Source: Terriglobia bacterium (lineage in GTDB: Bacteria > Acidobacteriota > Terriglobia > Terriglobales > Acidobacteriaceae). From it: a stretch of DNA of 64,000 nucleotides. Location of the stretch: assembly GCA_020073525.1 (NCBI GenBank), contig JAIQFA010000005.1:58169-122168 (forward strand), written 5' to 3'. Below the pieces are notes generated by a model, which did no database searches, was not told where the DNA came from, and was given only the letters and a program-made list of their open reading frames with translations. This document shows, piece after piece, positions 49,944 to 58,206 of the stretch (its first letter is position 1; the number at the start of each line of letters is the position of its first letter). The position numbers and the translations under genes were made by a program.

Positions 49944-50642
49944 TTACGCCAGATCGAACAACAGGACTTCAGCTTCTTCGCTGGCTTTGATCGTCAGTTT
50001 CTTTTCTTCGCTTATGGCCGCGCCGTCTCCCTGGTGCATCTTCTGGCCGTTCAGTTCCACTTCTCCTTTGGCGACCTGCAACCATGCATGACGTTTGGCA
50101 GCGAGCGCCTGCGTGACTTCTTGTCCGGCGGCAAGGAGGGTGACAAACAACTTCGCGTCCTGATTGATCTTTACCGAACCCTCGGCGCCATCGCTCGAAG
50201 CAATCAAGCGAAACTGGCCGCGCTTCTCGACTTCGGGGAAGGTTTTCTGTTCGTAGCCGGGTTCATGCCCCTGCTTGTCAGGGAGAATCCAGATCTGCAG
50301 GAGGTGCACGGATTCGGTCGATGACGGATTCGCCTCGCTGTGGCGTATCCCACGACCGGCCGTCATCCGCTGCCCGTCTCCCGGCAGAATCACCGAACCG
50401 GTGCCCAGGCTGTCCTTGTGCTCGAGTTTGCCGGACAGGACATAGGTGATGATCTCCATATCGCGATGGGGATGCGTCGGGAAGCCGCCATTGGGCGCGA
50501 CCCAGTCTTCGTTGATCACCCGCAGCGAGCGGAATCCCATCCACTTCGGGTCGTAGTAATCGCTGAAGCTGAAAGTATGGCGGGTCTTCAGCCAGCCGTA
50601 GTCGCCGCCGCCCCGCTCGTTGCTGCGCCGGATGGTAATCAT
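49944..50642 (-). CDS. Pirin-family protein
   Basis: The bicupin protein (232 residues) has the pirin N-terminal signature: FSFSDYYDPKWMGFRSLRVINEDWVAPNGGF, THPHRDMEIITYVLSG, LEHKDSLGTGSVILPGDGQRMTAGRGIRHSE. The metal ligands are in HPHRD, KDS and HSE. Members include quercetin dioxygenases (YhhW) and regulatory pirins; which applies here is unclear. The second cupin is less conserved (GQKMHQGDGAAI). The gene is convergent with pgeF. Confidence 0.92.
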   Translation of the reverse strand: MITIRRSNERGGGDYGWLKTRHTFSFSDYYDPKWMGFRSLRVINEDWVAPNGGFPTHPHRDMEIITYVLSGKLEHKDSLGTGSVILPGDGQRMTAGRGIRHSEANPSSTESVHLLQIWILPDKQGHEPGYEQKTFPEVEKRGQFRLIASSDGAEGSVKINQDAKLFVTLLAAGQEVTQALAAKRHAWLQVAKGEVELNGQKMHQGDGAAISEEKKLTIKASEEAEVLLFDLA

Positions 50643-50717
50643 GATGGTTGCCTCCTCATCTTAGTCGTTATAACAACTAGTTAGATGCCTTGGCGGACGC
50701 GAAGGATTCAGGGGCTG

Positions 50718-50848
50718 GAAGAGTCGTTGGTCGATCGTCGTTGGTCGTTCGCGGTTCGTCGTTCGCTCTTCGCCCGCCGACAAAGGCTGCTATGCTTCGT
50801 TTGCGGTGGAGCGACGGGCGCCCTCGCCCGTCCTACCTGACTCTAGCT
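50718..50848. repeat. GTCGTTGGTCG array and GGGCGCCCTCGCCCG hairpin
   Basis: AGTCGTTGGTCGATCGTCG followed by TTGGTCGTTCGCGGTTCGTCG form an imperfect array of an 8-10-bp unit, followed by GTGGAGCGACGGGCGCCCTCGCCCGTCC, a hairpin of dispersed type. It occupies the gap between the pirin gene and a small hypothetical gene. Confidence 0.6.
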
Positions 50849-51157
50849 ATGCCTTATCACGTTGTCGCTTTCACCATGGCCCAAGTACGGCAAGGAGCGC
50901 TCGGTTTCCAGCGCGACCTGGGAGCCGTGTTGCGCGAGCGGCCCGAGATCAAAGTGTATTCAGCGAGCCCGTTCGACCTCGATGAACGCCGCCGCTTCAA
51001 GGATCGATTTGGCGGAGACATCGTGTATTTTCTCAACGACGCCGCGAGTCAGGAATGTGAGCGGATGGGCCTCGACTTGAATTTTCTGGCAGACCTCTCC
51101 GAGGACGAACTGCCCCGCCGGCGAACTTTGGTGGTTGGAATGCCGGAGCCGCGATAG
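50849..51157 (+). CDS. Small hypothetical protein, 102 residues
   Basis: From the ATG at 50849 (MPYHVVAFTMAQVRQGALGF) the protein is about 102 residues, acidic and soluble, with a central DERRRFKDRFGGDIVYFLNDAASQE segment. I do not recognise a family. In-frame sequence upstream is repeat-like, so the later ATG is preferred even though its ribosome-binding site is weak. It may be a real small gene, but the evidence is its clean reading frame only. Confidence 0.5.
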   Translation: MPYHVVAFTMAQVRQGALGFQRDLGAVLRERPEIKVYSASPFDLDERRRFKDRFGGDIVYFLNDAASQECERMGLDLNFLADLSEDELPRRRTLVVGMPEPR

Positions 51158-51210
51158 CAAAATGGGTTATTGAAAAACCGGCTCGGGTGGTCGGTCGCCC
51201 GATCGCCCGA

Positions 51211-51555
51211 TCATCCGTCCTTCTTCTGTTTTTTGGACGAGGAATCGGACTTCGGCTTGTCGTCTTTCTTGCTGTCTTTGCTTGCCTTCGCGTCTTTGGA
51301 TTCTTTCGCCTCCTTCGACCCGCTGTCGCTTTCGGATGAAGAAGACGACGAGGACGACGACGAGGAACCGGCCCCCTTCTTCGCGTAGTCGGTCACATAC
51401 CAGCCTGAGCCTTTGAACTGCACGGCCGGAGCGGAGATCACTTGTTCGAGAACGCCTCCGCATTCGGGACACTTCTTCAGGTGCTTATCGGAGAATTTGC
51501 GGATTTCTTCAAAGCGGTGTCCGCACTTCTTGCACAGGTATTCGTAGTTGGGCAT
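51211..51555 (-). CDS. FmdB-type zinc-ribbon protein with Ser/Lys-rich tail
   Basis: The N-terminal 45 residues are the FmdB/CxxC_CXXC_SSSS zinc ribbon: MPNYEYLCKKCGHRFEEIRKFSD, then LKKCPECGGVLEQVISAPAVQFKGSGWYVTDY, with two Cys-x2-Cys pairs. The C-terminal 55 residues are low complexity: a serine run followed by Lys/Asp/Glu/Ser repeats, probably disordered. The name derives from a proposed regulator of formamidase; most members have no proven role. Confidence 0.88.
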   Translation of the reverse strand: MPNYEYLCKKCGHRFEEIRKFSDKHLKKCPECGGVLEQVISAPAVQFKGSGWYVTDYAKKGAGSSSSSSSSSSSESDSGSKEAKESKDAKASKDSKKDDKPKSDSSSKKQKKDG

Positions 51556-51629
51556 GTGTGAGCTTGATTCTAGAGGCGGAGATTCACCGACGTCAATTTC
51601 GCAGTAGCTGCCTCATTGCCCCCAAGTTC

Positions 51630-51718
51630 ATTCACCACAAAGGCCACGAAGGTACACGAAGGCATCACCACCGAACAATTCCCTTCGTGGTACTTCGTGT
51701 CCTTGGTGGTTGAAGCAG
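51630..51718. repeat. Inverted repeat CACCACAAAGGCCACGAAGG / CCTTGGTGGTTGAA
   Basis: TTCACCACAAAGGCCACGAAG at 51630 is mirrored by CTTCGTGTCCTTGGTGGTTGAA at 51694-51715, with GGTACACGAAGG and CCTTCGTGGTAC as inner arms. About 85 bp in all, between fmdB and thyX, close to the thyX stop. Confidence 0.75.
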
Positions 51719-51721
51719 TCC

Positions 51722-53335
51722 TCAGCGTTTCAGCAGATCCACCGGCTCGCGCACATCAACCACCCGGAAGTACTTTGCCAGCGCCGGATACTTTGCGGCG
51801 ACAGCCTCATACATAGCGTACGCCACGTTGCGATACGACGTGTGTCCGGCGGGCGTAGTGCGCAGCTCGGAAATGTAGAGCGCCTCGGCGAAGTCCATCT
51901 TGAACAGCGTGCGCTTGCGGAAAGCGAGCGGGATTGCGTACTGCGCGTTCTGCCCAGCTTCTTCGCCTCCGGACGCGGCAAGCTTTTGTACCGCGGCCTC
52001 GGTGCGCTTCATGGCCGATTCATAGTCAGAGCGGACTCCAGCAGGCTCGACCTCAGGCGGCGTGTCGAAGCCGTGGACTGTGGTGAAATCCTGCATGATC
52101 TGGACGCAACGGCGGTGACGGTGCATGTCGCGGAAACCGCCGATGTCCATGAGGATATCGAATCGGAACTGCTGGCCCGCGGAGAAGGGGCGCGGCAGCT
52201 CGTCGTGCTTGCCGCGATGGCGCAGGCCGAGATCGATGATCTCGCGGCGTCTCGCCTCGCCCGCGGCTTCGACCGTCCGTTGCAGCTGCCTGAAAGAATA
52301 GTGACAGTGGCCGTAAACCAGCGTGGTGGCGAGTTCGATCTCGAGCGCATCGTTATTAGACGGATCGTTGTCGAGTAAATCCACGAGCGGCGCTGGTTCG
52401 ATGGCGGCGCCTCGCATCAGTTCGGCGGCAGCCTGCTGGAGTTCGCGGCGTGTCTCGATTTCGTAGAGATTGGGATCGGCGTACTTCACCAGCGTGGGCG
52501 CGACCCGCACCTCGTGCAAGAGTTCGCGTTCGGCGCGATCGGCAATTTCGGACGACACGGATCGAATCTCGGCCACCAGGGCGCGCAGCGATTCTTCGTT
52601 CGCGTTGTAAGCCGGAGAAAGAGCGGCTTTCTTCAGCAACGCTCCCAGATCGCGCACTTCTTTATGCGGTTGCGAGAGCAGGTGGGCGACTTGCGTTTCC
52701 AGCGTCCGGGCGTTAACGATCTCCCCGAGCGATGTGTTGGTCGAGAGTGGCAACAGATAGCGCGAAATGTCGAAGGCGCGGGCGCGCAGGGTGCGCTCGT
52801 AGGCGTCCGGCTTCATGTCGGCGGGACGCGGCGTGATGCTGGCCAGATATTCGAACGTCCGTTGCGAAACTTTTTCGTAGGTTGAGAACAGGGACTCGAT
52901 CGTTTCACGATAGAGAGTCTGGGATGAGACATCCGCGAAACTCGGCGTGTAGTAGCCGCTCTTCCGGAAGTCCTGGTAGCGGGTCGAGCGTTCCTGCCCA
53001 TCCCAGCGCTGCTCGTCAGCAACGACGATGGCAGCGAGGATGGAGAGTCGCTCGATGGCGAGCGCGATGTGTGCCAGGTCGGCGATCGAGCGGTGCCCGT
53101 ACTGGAAGTAAAAAGTGTTGAGAAACTTTTCCGCCTTCTGCAGCGTGATTTCCTTCAGCGACTCTTTCATGGAGAGTGCTGAACGCGAATACTTGGCCAT
53201 GGCGTAGGCCTGGATCTCGGGCTCAACGCCATAAACAGCGAATACCTCGACGGAAGGTTCGGGAGCAGGGGTTGAAGCAGCGGGCTTGGAAACGGAATGC
53301 GAAGTCGTCGACTCGGTTGAAATTACTTCAGACAT
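51722..53335 (-). CDS. thyX: Duplicated (pseudo-dimeric) FAD-dependent thymidylate synthase ThyX-like protein
   Basis: ThyX makes dTMP with FAD and methylene-THF. Normal ThyX is about 220-250 residues; this one is 537 with two ThyX-like halves. Half 1 (about 30-270): YGHRSIADLAHIALAIERLS, QERSTRY (120), ISRYLLPLSTNTSLGEIVNAR. Half 2 (about 285-530): YGHCHYSFRQL, MHRHRRCVQIMQD, and ALYISELRTTPAGHTSYRNV. The classic RHR-x7-S motif is split: half 2 has RHR but not the Ser, half 1 has the E-x-S-x-R-Y end but not RHR. The halves may form one active site together. Similar long ThyX proteins occur in Acidobacteriota. Activity is likely but not certain. Confidence 0.85.
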   Translation of the reverse strand: MSEVISTESTTSHSVSKPAASTPAPEPSVEVFAVYGVEPEIQAYAMAKYSRSALSMKESLKEITLQKAEKFLNTFYFQYGHRSIADLAHIALAIERLSILAAIVVADEQRWDGQERSTRYQDFRKSGYYTPSFADVSSQTLYRETIESLFSTYEKVSQRTFEYLASITPRPADMKPDAYERTLRARAFDISRYLLPLSTNTSLGEIVNARTLETQVAHLLSQPHKEVRDLGALLKKAALSPAYNANEESLRALVAEIRSVSSEIADRAERELLHEVRVAPTLVKYADPNLYEIETRRELQQAAAELMRGAAIEPAPLVDLLDNDPSNNDALEIELATTLVYGHCHYSFRQLQRTVEAAGEARRREIIDLGLRHRGKHDELPRPFSAGQQFRFDILMDIGGFRDMHRHRRCVQIMQDFTTVHGFDTPPEVEPAGVRSDYESAMKRTEAAVQKLAASGGEEAGQNAQYAIPLAFRKRTLFKMDFAEALYISELRTTPAGHTSYRNVAYAMYEAVAAKYPALAKYFRVVDVREPVDLLKR

Positions 53336-53434
53336 GGGAGTGGAGAAATCTTAACCGTCCGCTGCGCCCGCGCGCAATCGGCCGGATGGGGGATAAAATC
53401 GGACGAAGCTCCAAAAACAACAGCAAGGTTTCCT

Positions 53435-53929
53435 GTGACCACTCCTACAGACCGTAGATCCCAGATCGCATTGATTCAGGTCACACTCCCCGAACACATC
53501 GAACAAGTTCGCAGCCTCTTCCTCGAATATGGCCGTTCGGTCGGCTTCAGCCTGTGCTTCCAGAGTTTTGACGAGGAATTGAAAAGCCTTCCGGGAGCCT
53601 ACGGCCCGCCGAGCGGAAGATTGCTGCTGGCCCGATACGCCGACCACGCCGCCGGATGCATTGCGCTGCGCAAGCTTGACGCCGGTATCTGCGAGATGAA
53701 GCGGCTCTATGTGCGGCCTGACGATCGCGGCCACGGCCTTGGCCGAATGCTGGTGGAGCGCTTAATCGCAGAGGCGCGCGCGATCGGCTATGAGCGCATG
53801 CGCCTGGATACGATTGCATCGGCAATGAAGGATGCGGTCGCACTCTATCGCAGGATGGGCTTCAAAGAAATCGCGCCTTATTCCGCAGTTCCCATAGAAA
53901 GCGCGCTGTGGATGGAACTATTGTTGTAG
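53435..53929 (+). CDS. GNAT-family N-acetyltransferase
   Basis: The 164-residue protein has a full GNAT domain: HIEQVRSLFLEYGRSVGF, AAGCIALRKLDAGICEMKRLYVRPDDRGHGLGRMLVERLIAEA (motif A, R/Q-x-x-G-x-G/A acetyl-CoA loop as RGHGLG), YERMRLDTIASAMKDAVALYRRMGFKEI. Start is GTG at 53435. Substrate unknown. Its last four codons overlap the 3' end of the convergent motB gene by 12 bp. Confidence 0.9.
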   Translation: MTTPTDRRSQIALIQVTLPEHIEQVRSLFLEYGRSVGFSLCFQSFDEELKSLPGAYGPPSGRLLLARYADHAAGCIALRKLDAGICEMKRLYVRPDDRGHGLGRMLVERLIAEARAIGYERMRLDTIASAMKDAVALYRRMGFKEIAPYSAVPIESALWMELLL

Positions 53930-54859
53930 ACGCCTGTCCGCAGAACTCGTGGCCGCGTCCTTGGGTGGGGCAGTCGGCGGCGGCCGGCCGGAGATCGGAG
54001 CGGCCGTGGATACTGCTGGGGGCGGTGCCGGAGGCTGGGCTTGGATTCCTGCCTGCGCCGGAGGAGACTCCGTCAGGCCTTTGCCGAGAACGACAATATC
54101 CACCCGGCGGTTGATGCCGCGGCCCTCGGCGGTGAGATTGGTTGCCACGGGGTGATACTCGCCGTATCCGGCGGCACTCAGACGATCGGGAACAAAGCCG
54201 TCTCGGACGATGAGGAGACGGACAATTTCCGTTGCCCGGGACGTGGAAAGCTCCCAGTTCGAGGGAAATTGGGCGGTGTGAATGGGAACGTTATCGGTGT
54301 GACCTTCGACCCGCAACCGATCGCTGTGCTGGCGGAGCAGGTTGGCGATGCGATCGAAGGCGGGCTGCGAGGCTGATTTCATCTGGGCGGAGCCGCTCTC
54401 GAAAAAACCTACCTCGCGCAAACTGATGACCAGACCATCGGGCTCGCGGCGCATGGCAATTTCCTTGCGTTTGATTTCTCCAGCTAGAGCAGTTTCCAGT
54501 TCGGCCTGCAACTGAGCCAGATCGCCGTTCTCCACACCCGAACCGAGCCCGCCCTCGGGCCGAGACGCGATCCGGCCAAGACTCGCAGTGCGCTGCGTGT
54601 TTTCGATGGCTTGCACGGTGCTGAACGGCATGGGCTCCGTAATATTGATAGGCACTTGCGTCGTGGATGCCTCAAAAATCCCCATCTCCTGGAAGGCGAC
54701 CTGAATCGCCAACGCCAACCTTCCGACTTTCTTCTTGTCGACTTGCGACGAAGCGTAGAGCACGACGAAGAAAGCAAACAAGAGTGTGATGAAATCAGCA
54801 TAGGAAACCAGCCAGCGCTCGTGATTGGCGTGACTGGGGTGTCGCTTCCGGCGGCTCAT
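53918..54859 (-). CDS. motB: Flagellar motor stator protein MotB (OmpA-type peptidoglycan anchor)
   Basis: The 313-residue protein has the stator span VSYADFITLLFAFFVVLYA with the ion-channel Asp in SYADF, a plug-like region, and an OmpA/MotB peptidoglycan-binding domain (VISLREVGFFESGSAQ, LRVEGHTDNVPIH, NWELSTSRATEIVRLL, GYGEYHPVATN). The C-terminal 50 residues are a Pro/Ala-rich tail not usual in MotB. Its ATG overlaps the motA stop by four bases (ATGA), indicating translational coupling so that both stator subunits are made together. Confidence 0.94.
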   Translation of the reverse strand: MSRRKRHPSHANHERWLVSYADFITLLFAFFVVLYASSQVDKKKVGRLALAIQVAFQEMGIFEASTTQVPINITEPMPFSTVQAIENTQRTASLGRIASRPEGGLGSGVENGDLAQLQAELETALAGEIKRKEIAMRREPDGLVISLREVGFFESGSAQMKSASQPAFDRIANLLRQHSDRLRVEGHTDNVPIHTAQFPSNWELSTSRATEIVRLLIVRDGFVPDRLSAAGYGEYHPVATNLTAEGRGINRRVDIVVLGKGLTESPPAQAGIQAQPPAPPPAVSTAAPISGRPPPTAPPKDAATSSADRRLQQ

Positions 54860-55635
54860 ACCTCCGACACCTCAGCGGTGGGGGCTTCGTGGGCCTGGGC
54901 GAGGAACCCCGTGAGCTTCGTTTCCAGCATGCGCGGGTTCATTCCTTCGAGAATGGAAACCACGCCCTCGATCGTCATCTCGCGAATGATCTGCTCGTCG
55001 CGGATGCGGATTTTCAGTTTTCCCGCGACCGGCAACAAGATGAGGTTGGCGGCGCCCACTCCATAGAGGGTAGCCACAAAGGCGACGGCAATCCCTTTTC
55101 CGACTTCGTCGATTTTGTCCAGGTGCTGCATCACCTGGATCAAGCCGAGCACGGCGCCAATGATCCCGATCGTCGGGGAAAAACCACCGGCCGATTCAAA
55201 GAACTGGGGGATTTTCTCCTCCTGCTCTCCTTTGTTATCCAGTTCGACTTCCATGATGTGGCGGAGTTCCTGCGAGTCGGTTCCGTCGACCGCCAACATG
55301 AGAGAACGGCGCAGGAAGGGTTCGTGGATGTTGACGAGTTCTTTGTCGAGCGAAACGATGCCTTCCCGGCGCGCCTTGTTGGCATACTTAACCAGGAGCT
55401 CGATGGTGGATCGCGGGTTCTGTGCGGGCTCGACAAACACCTTTGCCAGCCGCCGGAAGGCAGTCAACGCCACGGGCAAGGGATACTGAATAAGGATTGC
55501 GCCCAGCGTGCCGCCAAAAACGATCATGGCGGCTGTGGGCTGGAGCACTTGGCCAAGATTCCCGCCCTCCAGCATCAAGCCACACAGGACACCGCCCAGA
55601 GCCAGCACCAGACCGCCGAGAGTTGCCTTATCCAC
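54856..55635 (-). CDS. motA: Flagellar motor stator protein MotA/PomA
   Basis: The 259-residue protein has four membrane spans: LGGLVLALGGVLCGLMLEGG, AAMIVFGGTLGAILI, and, after the cytoplasmic loop with YANKARREGIVSLDKEL, FSPTIGIIGAVLGLIQVM and GIAVAFVATLYGVGAANLILLPVAGKL. The loop carries the torque-generating charged residues and the C-terminal motif VSILEGMNPRMLETKL is typical of MotA/PomA. TIGI-GAVLGL and the length resemble the sodium/proton PomA branch. It precedes motB and follows flbD by 8 bp. Confidence 0.94.
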   Translation of the reverse strand: MDKATLGGLVLALGGVLCGLMLEGGNLGQVLQPTAAMIVFGGTLGAILIQYPLPVALTAFRRLAKVFVEPAQNPRSTIELLVKYANKARREGIVSLDKELVNIHEPFLRRSLMLAVDGTDSQELRHIMEVELDNKGEQEEKIPQFFESAGGFSPTIGIIGAVLGLIQVMQHLDKIDEVGKGIAVAFVATLYGVGAANLILLPVAGKLKIRIRDEQIIREMTIEGVVSILEGMNPRMLETKLTGFLAQAHEAPTAEVSEV

Positions 55636-55643
55636 CAGAACTC

Positions 55644-55904
55644 CTATTTCTCGCCAGCCGGGTGGCTGTTACCTTCCACGAGCGGAGGAAGCGCGGACCG
55701 GTTGTCCCACCAAAGCATGATCCCCTGCAGGACCGAGCGGCGGAACTGTACTACGCGTTCGAGAACGTCCTGCGCGCTTTCCCGAACGACAATTTTTTCA
55801 CCATTCACCAGGGTGATGAGGGTATCGGGAGACTGCTCGACAAACTTGATCAGGTCGGAATTGATGACCAGCGGATGGCTGTTGAGGCGGGTGAGCTGGA
55901 TCAT
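55644..55904 (-). CDS. flbD: FlbD/YlzI-family flagellar protein
   Basis: The ATG at 55904 follows AGGAG and gives an 86-residue protein starting MIQLTRLNSHPLVINSDLIKFVEQSPDTLITLVNGEKIVV, the whole FlbD-family core (Gram-positive YlzI, spirochete FlbD). The function is not established, but the gene is nearly always next to motA/motB in flagellar operons, as here. The C-terminal third (WWDNRSALPPLVEGNSHPAGEK) is specific to this lineage. An upstream in-frame start at 55937 has no ribosome-binding site. Confidence 0.88.
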   Translation of the reverse strand: MIQLTRLNSHPLVINSDLIKFVEQSPDTLITLVNGEKIVVRESAQDVLERVVQFRRSVLQGIMLWWDNRSALPPLVEGNSHPAGEK

Positions 55905-56043
55905 AGTTTGGCTCCTGGACGGAAGAAAGCCCGCCACTGATGAGGGCTACATCCGTAGAGATCGGCAGAAACGGAAGGGCGGGGAGAAAGGAGCGGGAAG
56001 GGGCGGGTTACCTAAGGGCTACACCGCCTGGTACCTGTGGAAA
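55905..56043. other. Purine-rich divergent gap between flbD and fliC
   Basis: The region before the sigma-28 promoter contains AGGGCTACA at 55943 and again at 56018, and a run of GGGCGGGGAGAAAGGAGCGGG. I see no gene. It must also hold the minus-strand promoter for flbD-motA-motB; GCCGATCT occurs on the minus strand but without a TAAA box at the right distance. Confidence 0.4.
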
Positions 56044-56070
56044 TAAAGCCCGGACGCGGCACGCCGATGA
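56044..56070 (+). promoter_or_regulatory. Sigma-28 (FliA) promoter of fliC
   Basis: TAAA (56044-56047), exactly 15 bases, then GCCGATGA (56063-56070). The sigma-28 consensus is TAAA-N15-GCCGATAA, so this differs at one base of the -10. The start of transcription would be about 56077, leaving a leader of about 90 bases before the fliC ATG at 56168. Its place upstream of the filament gene fits sigma-28 control of late flagellar genes. Confidence 0.85.
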
Positions 56071-56167
56071 GCAGATTGAAACACAATTGGGTTCCGCGGA
56101 CACACGGAACGAGCTCCGGGAAGATTTCGGGGACGGATCCCAAAATCGGAACCAAAGGAGCAAATCC

Positions 56168-58141
56168 ATGGCACTTAGTGTATTGAACAATGTCGCATCA
56201 CTCGTTGCGCAGAACCAATTGTCGATCACAAACGGCAATCTGCAGAAGTCTCTGTTTCAGCTCTCATCCGGATCGCGCATCAACTCAGGTGCCGATGACG
56301 CCGCTGGCTTGGCCATTGCCGACGGGTTACATGCCAACATCTCCGCCCTCACGCAATCCGCCCGGAATGCCAACGATGGCGTCGGCGAACTGCAGGTGGC
56401 GGATGGCTCGCTGGCGCAGGTAACCACCCTGCTCAACCGCGCCGTTACGCTGGCCACTGAAGCCGCCACGGGCACGGTGTCCGATGCACAACGAGTCGCG
56501 CTGGACGCCGAATTTACCGCCATCAAAGCGGAAATCGACCGCGTCGGTTCCAAGACGAATTACAACGGTGGGCAGGTGTTCACCGCGAATACTCTCAATG
56601 TCTTCTTGAGTGACGCCGGCGCCACCAGTAACAGTCTCATTGGAGTGACCACGGGCACGCTGTCCGCTACCGGCCTGAGCTTAGGGGGAGCAATCGCCTC
56701 CACCGGAACTCTGACCCAAGCCGCAGGCACGCCTGCCGTTGCTGCCTCGGATACCCTGACCGGAGCCGCGTGGGCGCTGTCCGTCGCTGCCAACACTACG
56801 CTGACCGCCGGCGGGACGATCGCTGCCGCCGACACAGTGGCGATCGGTGGCACGACCTACACCTTCGTGACTGCTCTCACGGGAAACGCAAATGAGGTTC
56901 TCATCGGGGGGAGTAACGCCACTGCCCTTACAAACCTGAAGGCAGCGGTCAATGCCGCGCCTGGCGGCGCGGGAAGTGTGTACGGAATCGGGACCGTCGT
57001 CAATGCCAACGTCAATGCGGGAACACTGAACACCGGAGCCGGCACGCTCGCCTTCACGGCGAACGTGAACGGAACCGGCGGAAACAGCATCACGTCGACA
57101 ACCACGGGCGGACACGCAACCTTCACTGCCGGGACCCTGGCTAGCGGTGCCAATGGCGACACGGTTACGGTGGGCGGCAAAACCTATACTTTCGTGACCG
57201 CCCTCAGCGCCACTGCGACGGCCGATGAGGTCGTATCCAGTAGTGAGGCTACCGGCCTGGCCAATCTGAAAGCTGCGATCAACGGAGCAGCCGGTGCTGG
57301 AACTACCTATAGCACCCCGACGACGGCCAACACTCTGGTCGCGGCAGGAGCAGTTACGGGAACCACGCTGGTCTTAGCGGCGGTTACCGCTGGCGCCAAT
57401 GGCAACTTTATCCATCCGACGTCATCGGCCGGCACCTGGAGTTCCTTGTATTTCACGGGAGGCGCCGATACCGGGGCCCCGCCGTCCGCCGTCGCAGGCG
57501 ATACCGTGACGGTCGGCTCGCAAACTTACAGCTTCGTGTCCAACCTCAACACCGCTCCTACGGCCAATCAGATCCTGGTCCTGGTGGGCGCCACGAATGC
57601 TGCTAGCCTTGCCAACCTGGCGAACGCCATCAACGGCGCAAGCGGCGCGGGCGTTACCTATGCCTACGGAAGCAGCGCAACTGCGAATACTTCCGCCAAG
57701 GCGACGGCCGCGACAAACTCAATCGCCTTCACCGCATTGACTCCTGGTGCCGCCGGCAACAGTATCAATTCATCCGTAAGCGGGTCGGGCGCCAACACCT
57801 TCGGTGGTGCGACCTTGACTGGTGGCACGGCTGGATCGATCAACGACCTGTTAAACATTACTGACGCCACCGCCGCGCTGGCAACCATCAACACCGCCAT
57901 CCAGACGGTTGCCGGTCTCCGGGGCACCATTGGCGCGACCGTCAACCGGCTGCAGAGTGCCGCTGGCGTCATCAACAACCAGGTCCAGAACCTGACGGGT
58001 GCTGAAGACGGTGTCCGAGCCGCCGACATTCCATCGACGGTGGCTACCCTGGCCAAGTACTCCATCCTGGAACAGACGGGCATTTCCGCTCTGGCTCAGG
58101 CCAACCAACAGCAACAGCTTGTCCTTAAGCTGCTCCAGTAG
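56168..58141 (+). CDS. fliC: Flagellin with three tandem repeat domains in the variable region
   Basis: AAAGGAG before the ATG at 56168 gives a 657-residue flagellin. The N-terminal D0/D1 (MALSVLNNVASLVAQNQL, FQLSSGSRINSGADDAAGLAIADGL, NGGQVF) and C-terminal D1/D0 (INTAIQTVAGLRGTIGATVNRL, ATLAKYSILEQTGISALAQANQQQQLVLKLLQ) are intact. Between about 220 and 560 lie three related blocks of about 110 residues, each starting with a (G/A)DTV-x-(V/I)G-x-x-TY-x-FV strand, then N-x-A-x-x-L-x-NL-x-x-A-(V/I)N, and ending AGAN/GAAGNSI. They would form outer domains on the filament surface. A terminator follows at 58152-58190. Confidence 0.95.
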   Translation: MALSVLNNVASLVAQNQLSITNGNLQKSLFQLSSGSRINSGADDAAGLAIADGLHANISALTQSARNANDGVGELQVADGSLAQVTTLLNRAVTLATEAATGTVSDAQRVALDAEFTAIKAEIDRVGSKTNYNGGQVFTANTLNVFLSDAGATSNSLIGVTTGTLSATGLSLGGAIASTGTLTQAAGTPAVAASDTLTGAAWALSVAANTTLTAGGTIAAADTVAIGGTTYTFVTALTGNANEVLIGGSNATALTNLKAAVNAAPGGAGSVYGIGTVVNANVNAGTLNTGAGTLAFTANVNGTGGNSITSTTTGGHATFTAGTLASGANGDTVTVGGKTYTFVTALSATATADEVVSSSEATGLANLKAAINGAAGAGTTYSTPTTANTLVAAGAVTGTTLVLAAVTAGANGNFIHPTSSAGTWSSLYFTGGADTGAPPSAVAGDTVTVGSQTYSFVSNLNTAPTANQILVLVGATNAASLANLANAINGASGAGVTYAYGSSATANTSAKATAATNSIAFTALTPGAAGNSINSSVSGSGANTFGGATLTGGTAGSINDLLNITDATAALATINTAIQTVAGLRGTIGATVNRLQSAAGVINNQVQNLTGAEDGVRAADIPSTVATLAKYSILEQTGISALAQANQQQQLVLKLLQ

Positions 58142-58151
58142 GCAGTCACTC

Positions 58152-58190
58152 GAAGGGAGGCGGTTCGATTCCGCCTCCCTTCAATTTTTT
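58152..58190 (+). terminator. Rho-independent terminator of fliC
   Basis: GAAGGGAGGCGG (58152-58163) pairs perfectly with CCGCCTCCCTTC (58171-58182), followed by AATTTTTT. Ten bases after the fliC stop codon. Confidence 0.93.
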
Positions 58191-58206
58191 CCGGATCAGG
58201 TGAGGC

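Noticed and set aside
55905-56040. Sigma-28 promoter for flbD-motA-motB on the minus strand
   Set aside because: GCCGATCT is present but the box 15 bases upstream is CCCC-like rather than TAAA.
55940-56167. N-terminal extension of flagellin to 55940
   Set aside because: It contains the sigma-28 promoter; the ATG at 56168 has a good ribosome-binding site and starts the conserved D0 segment.
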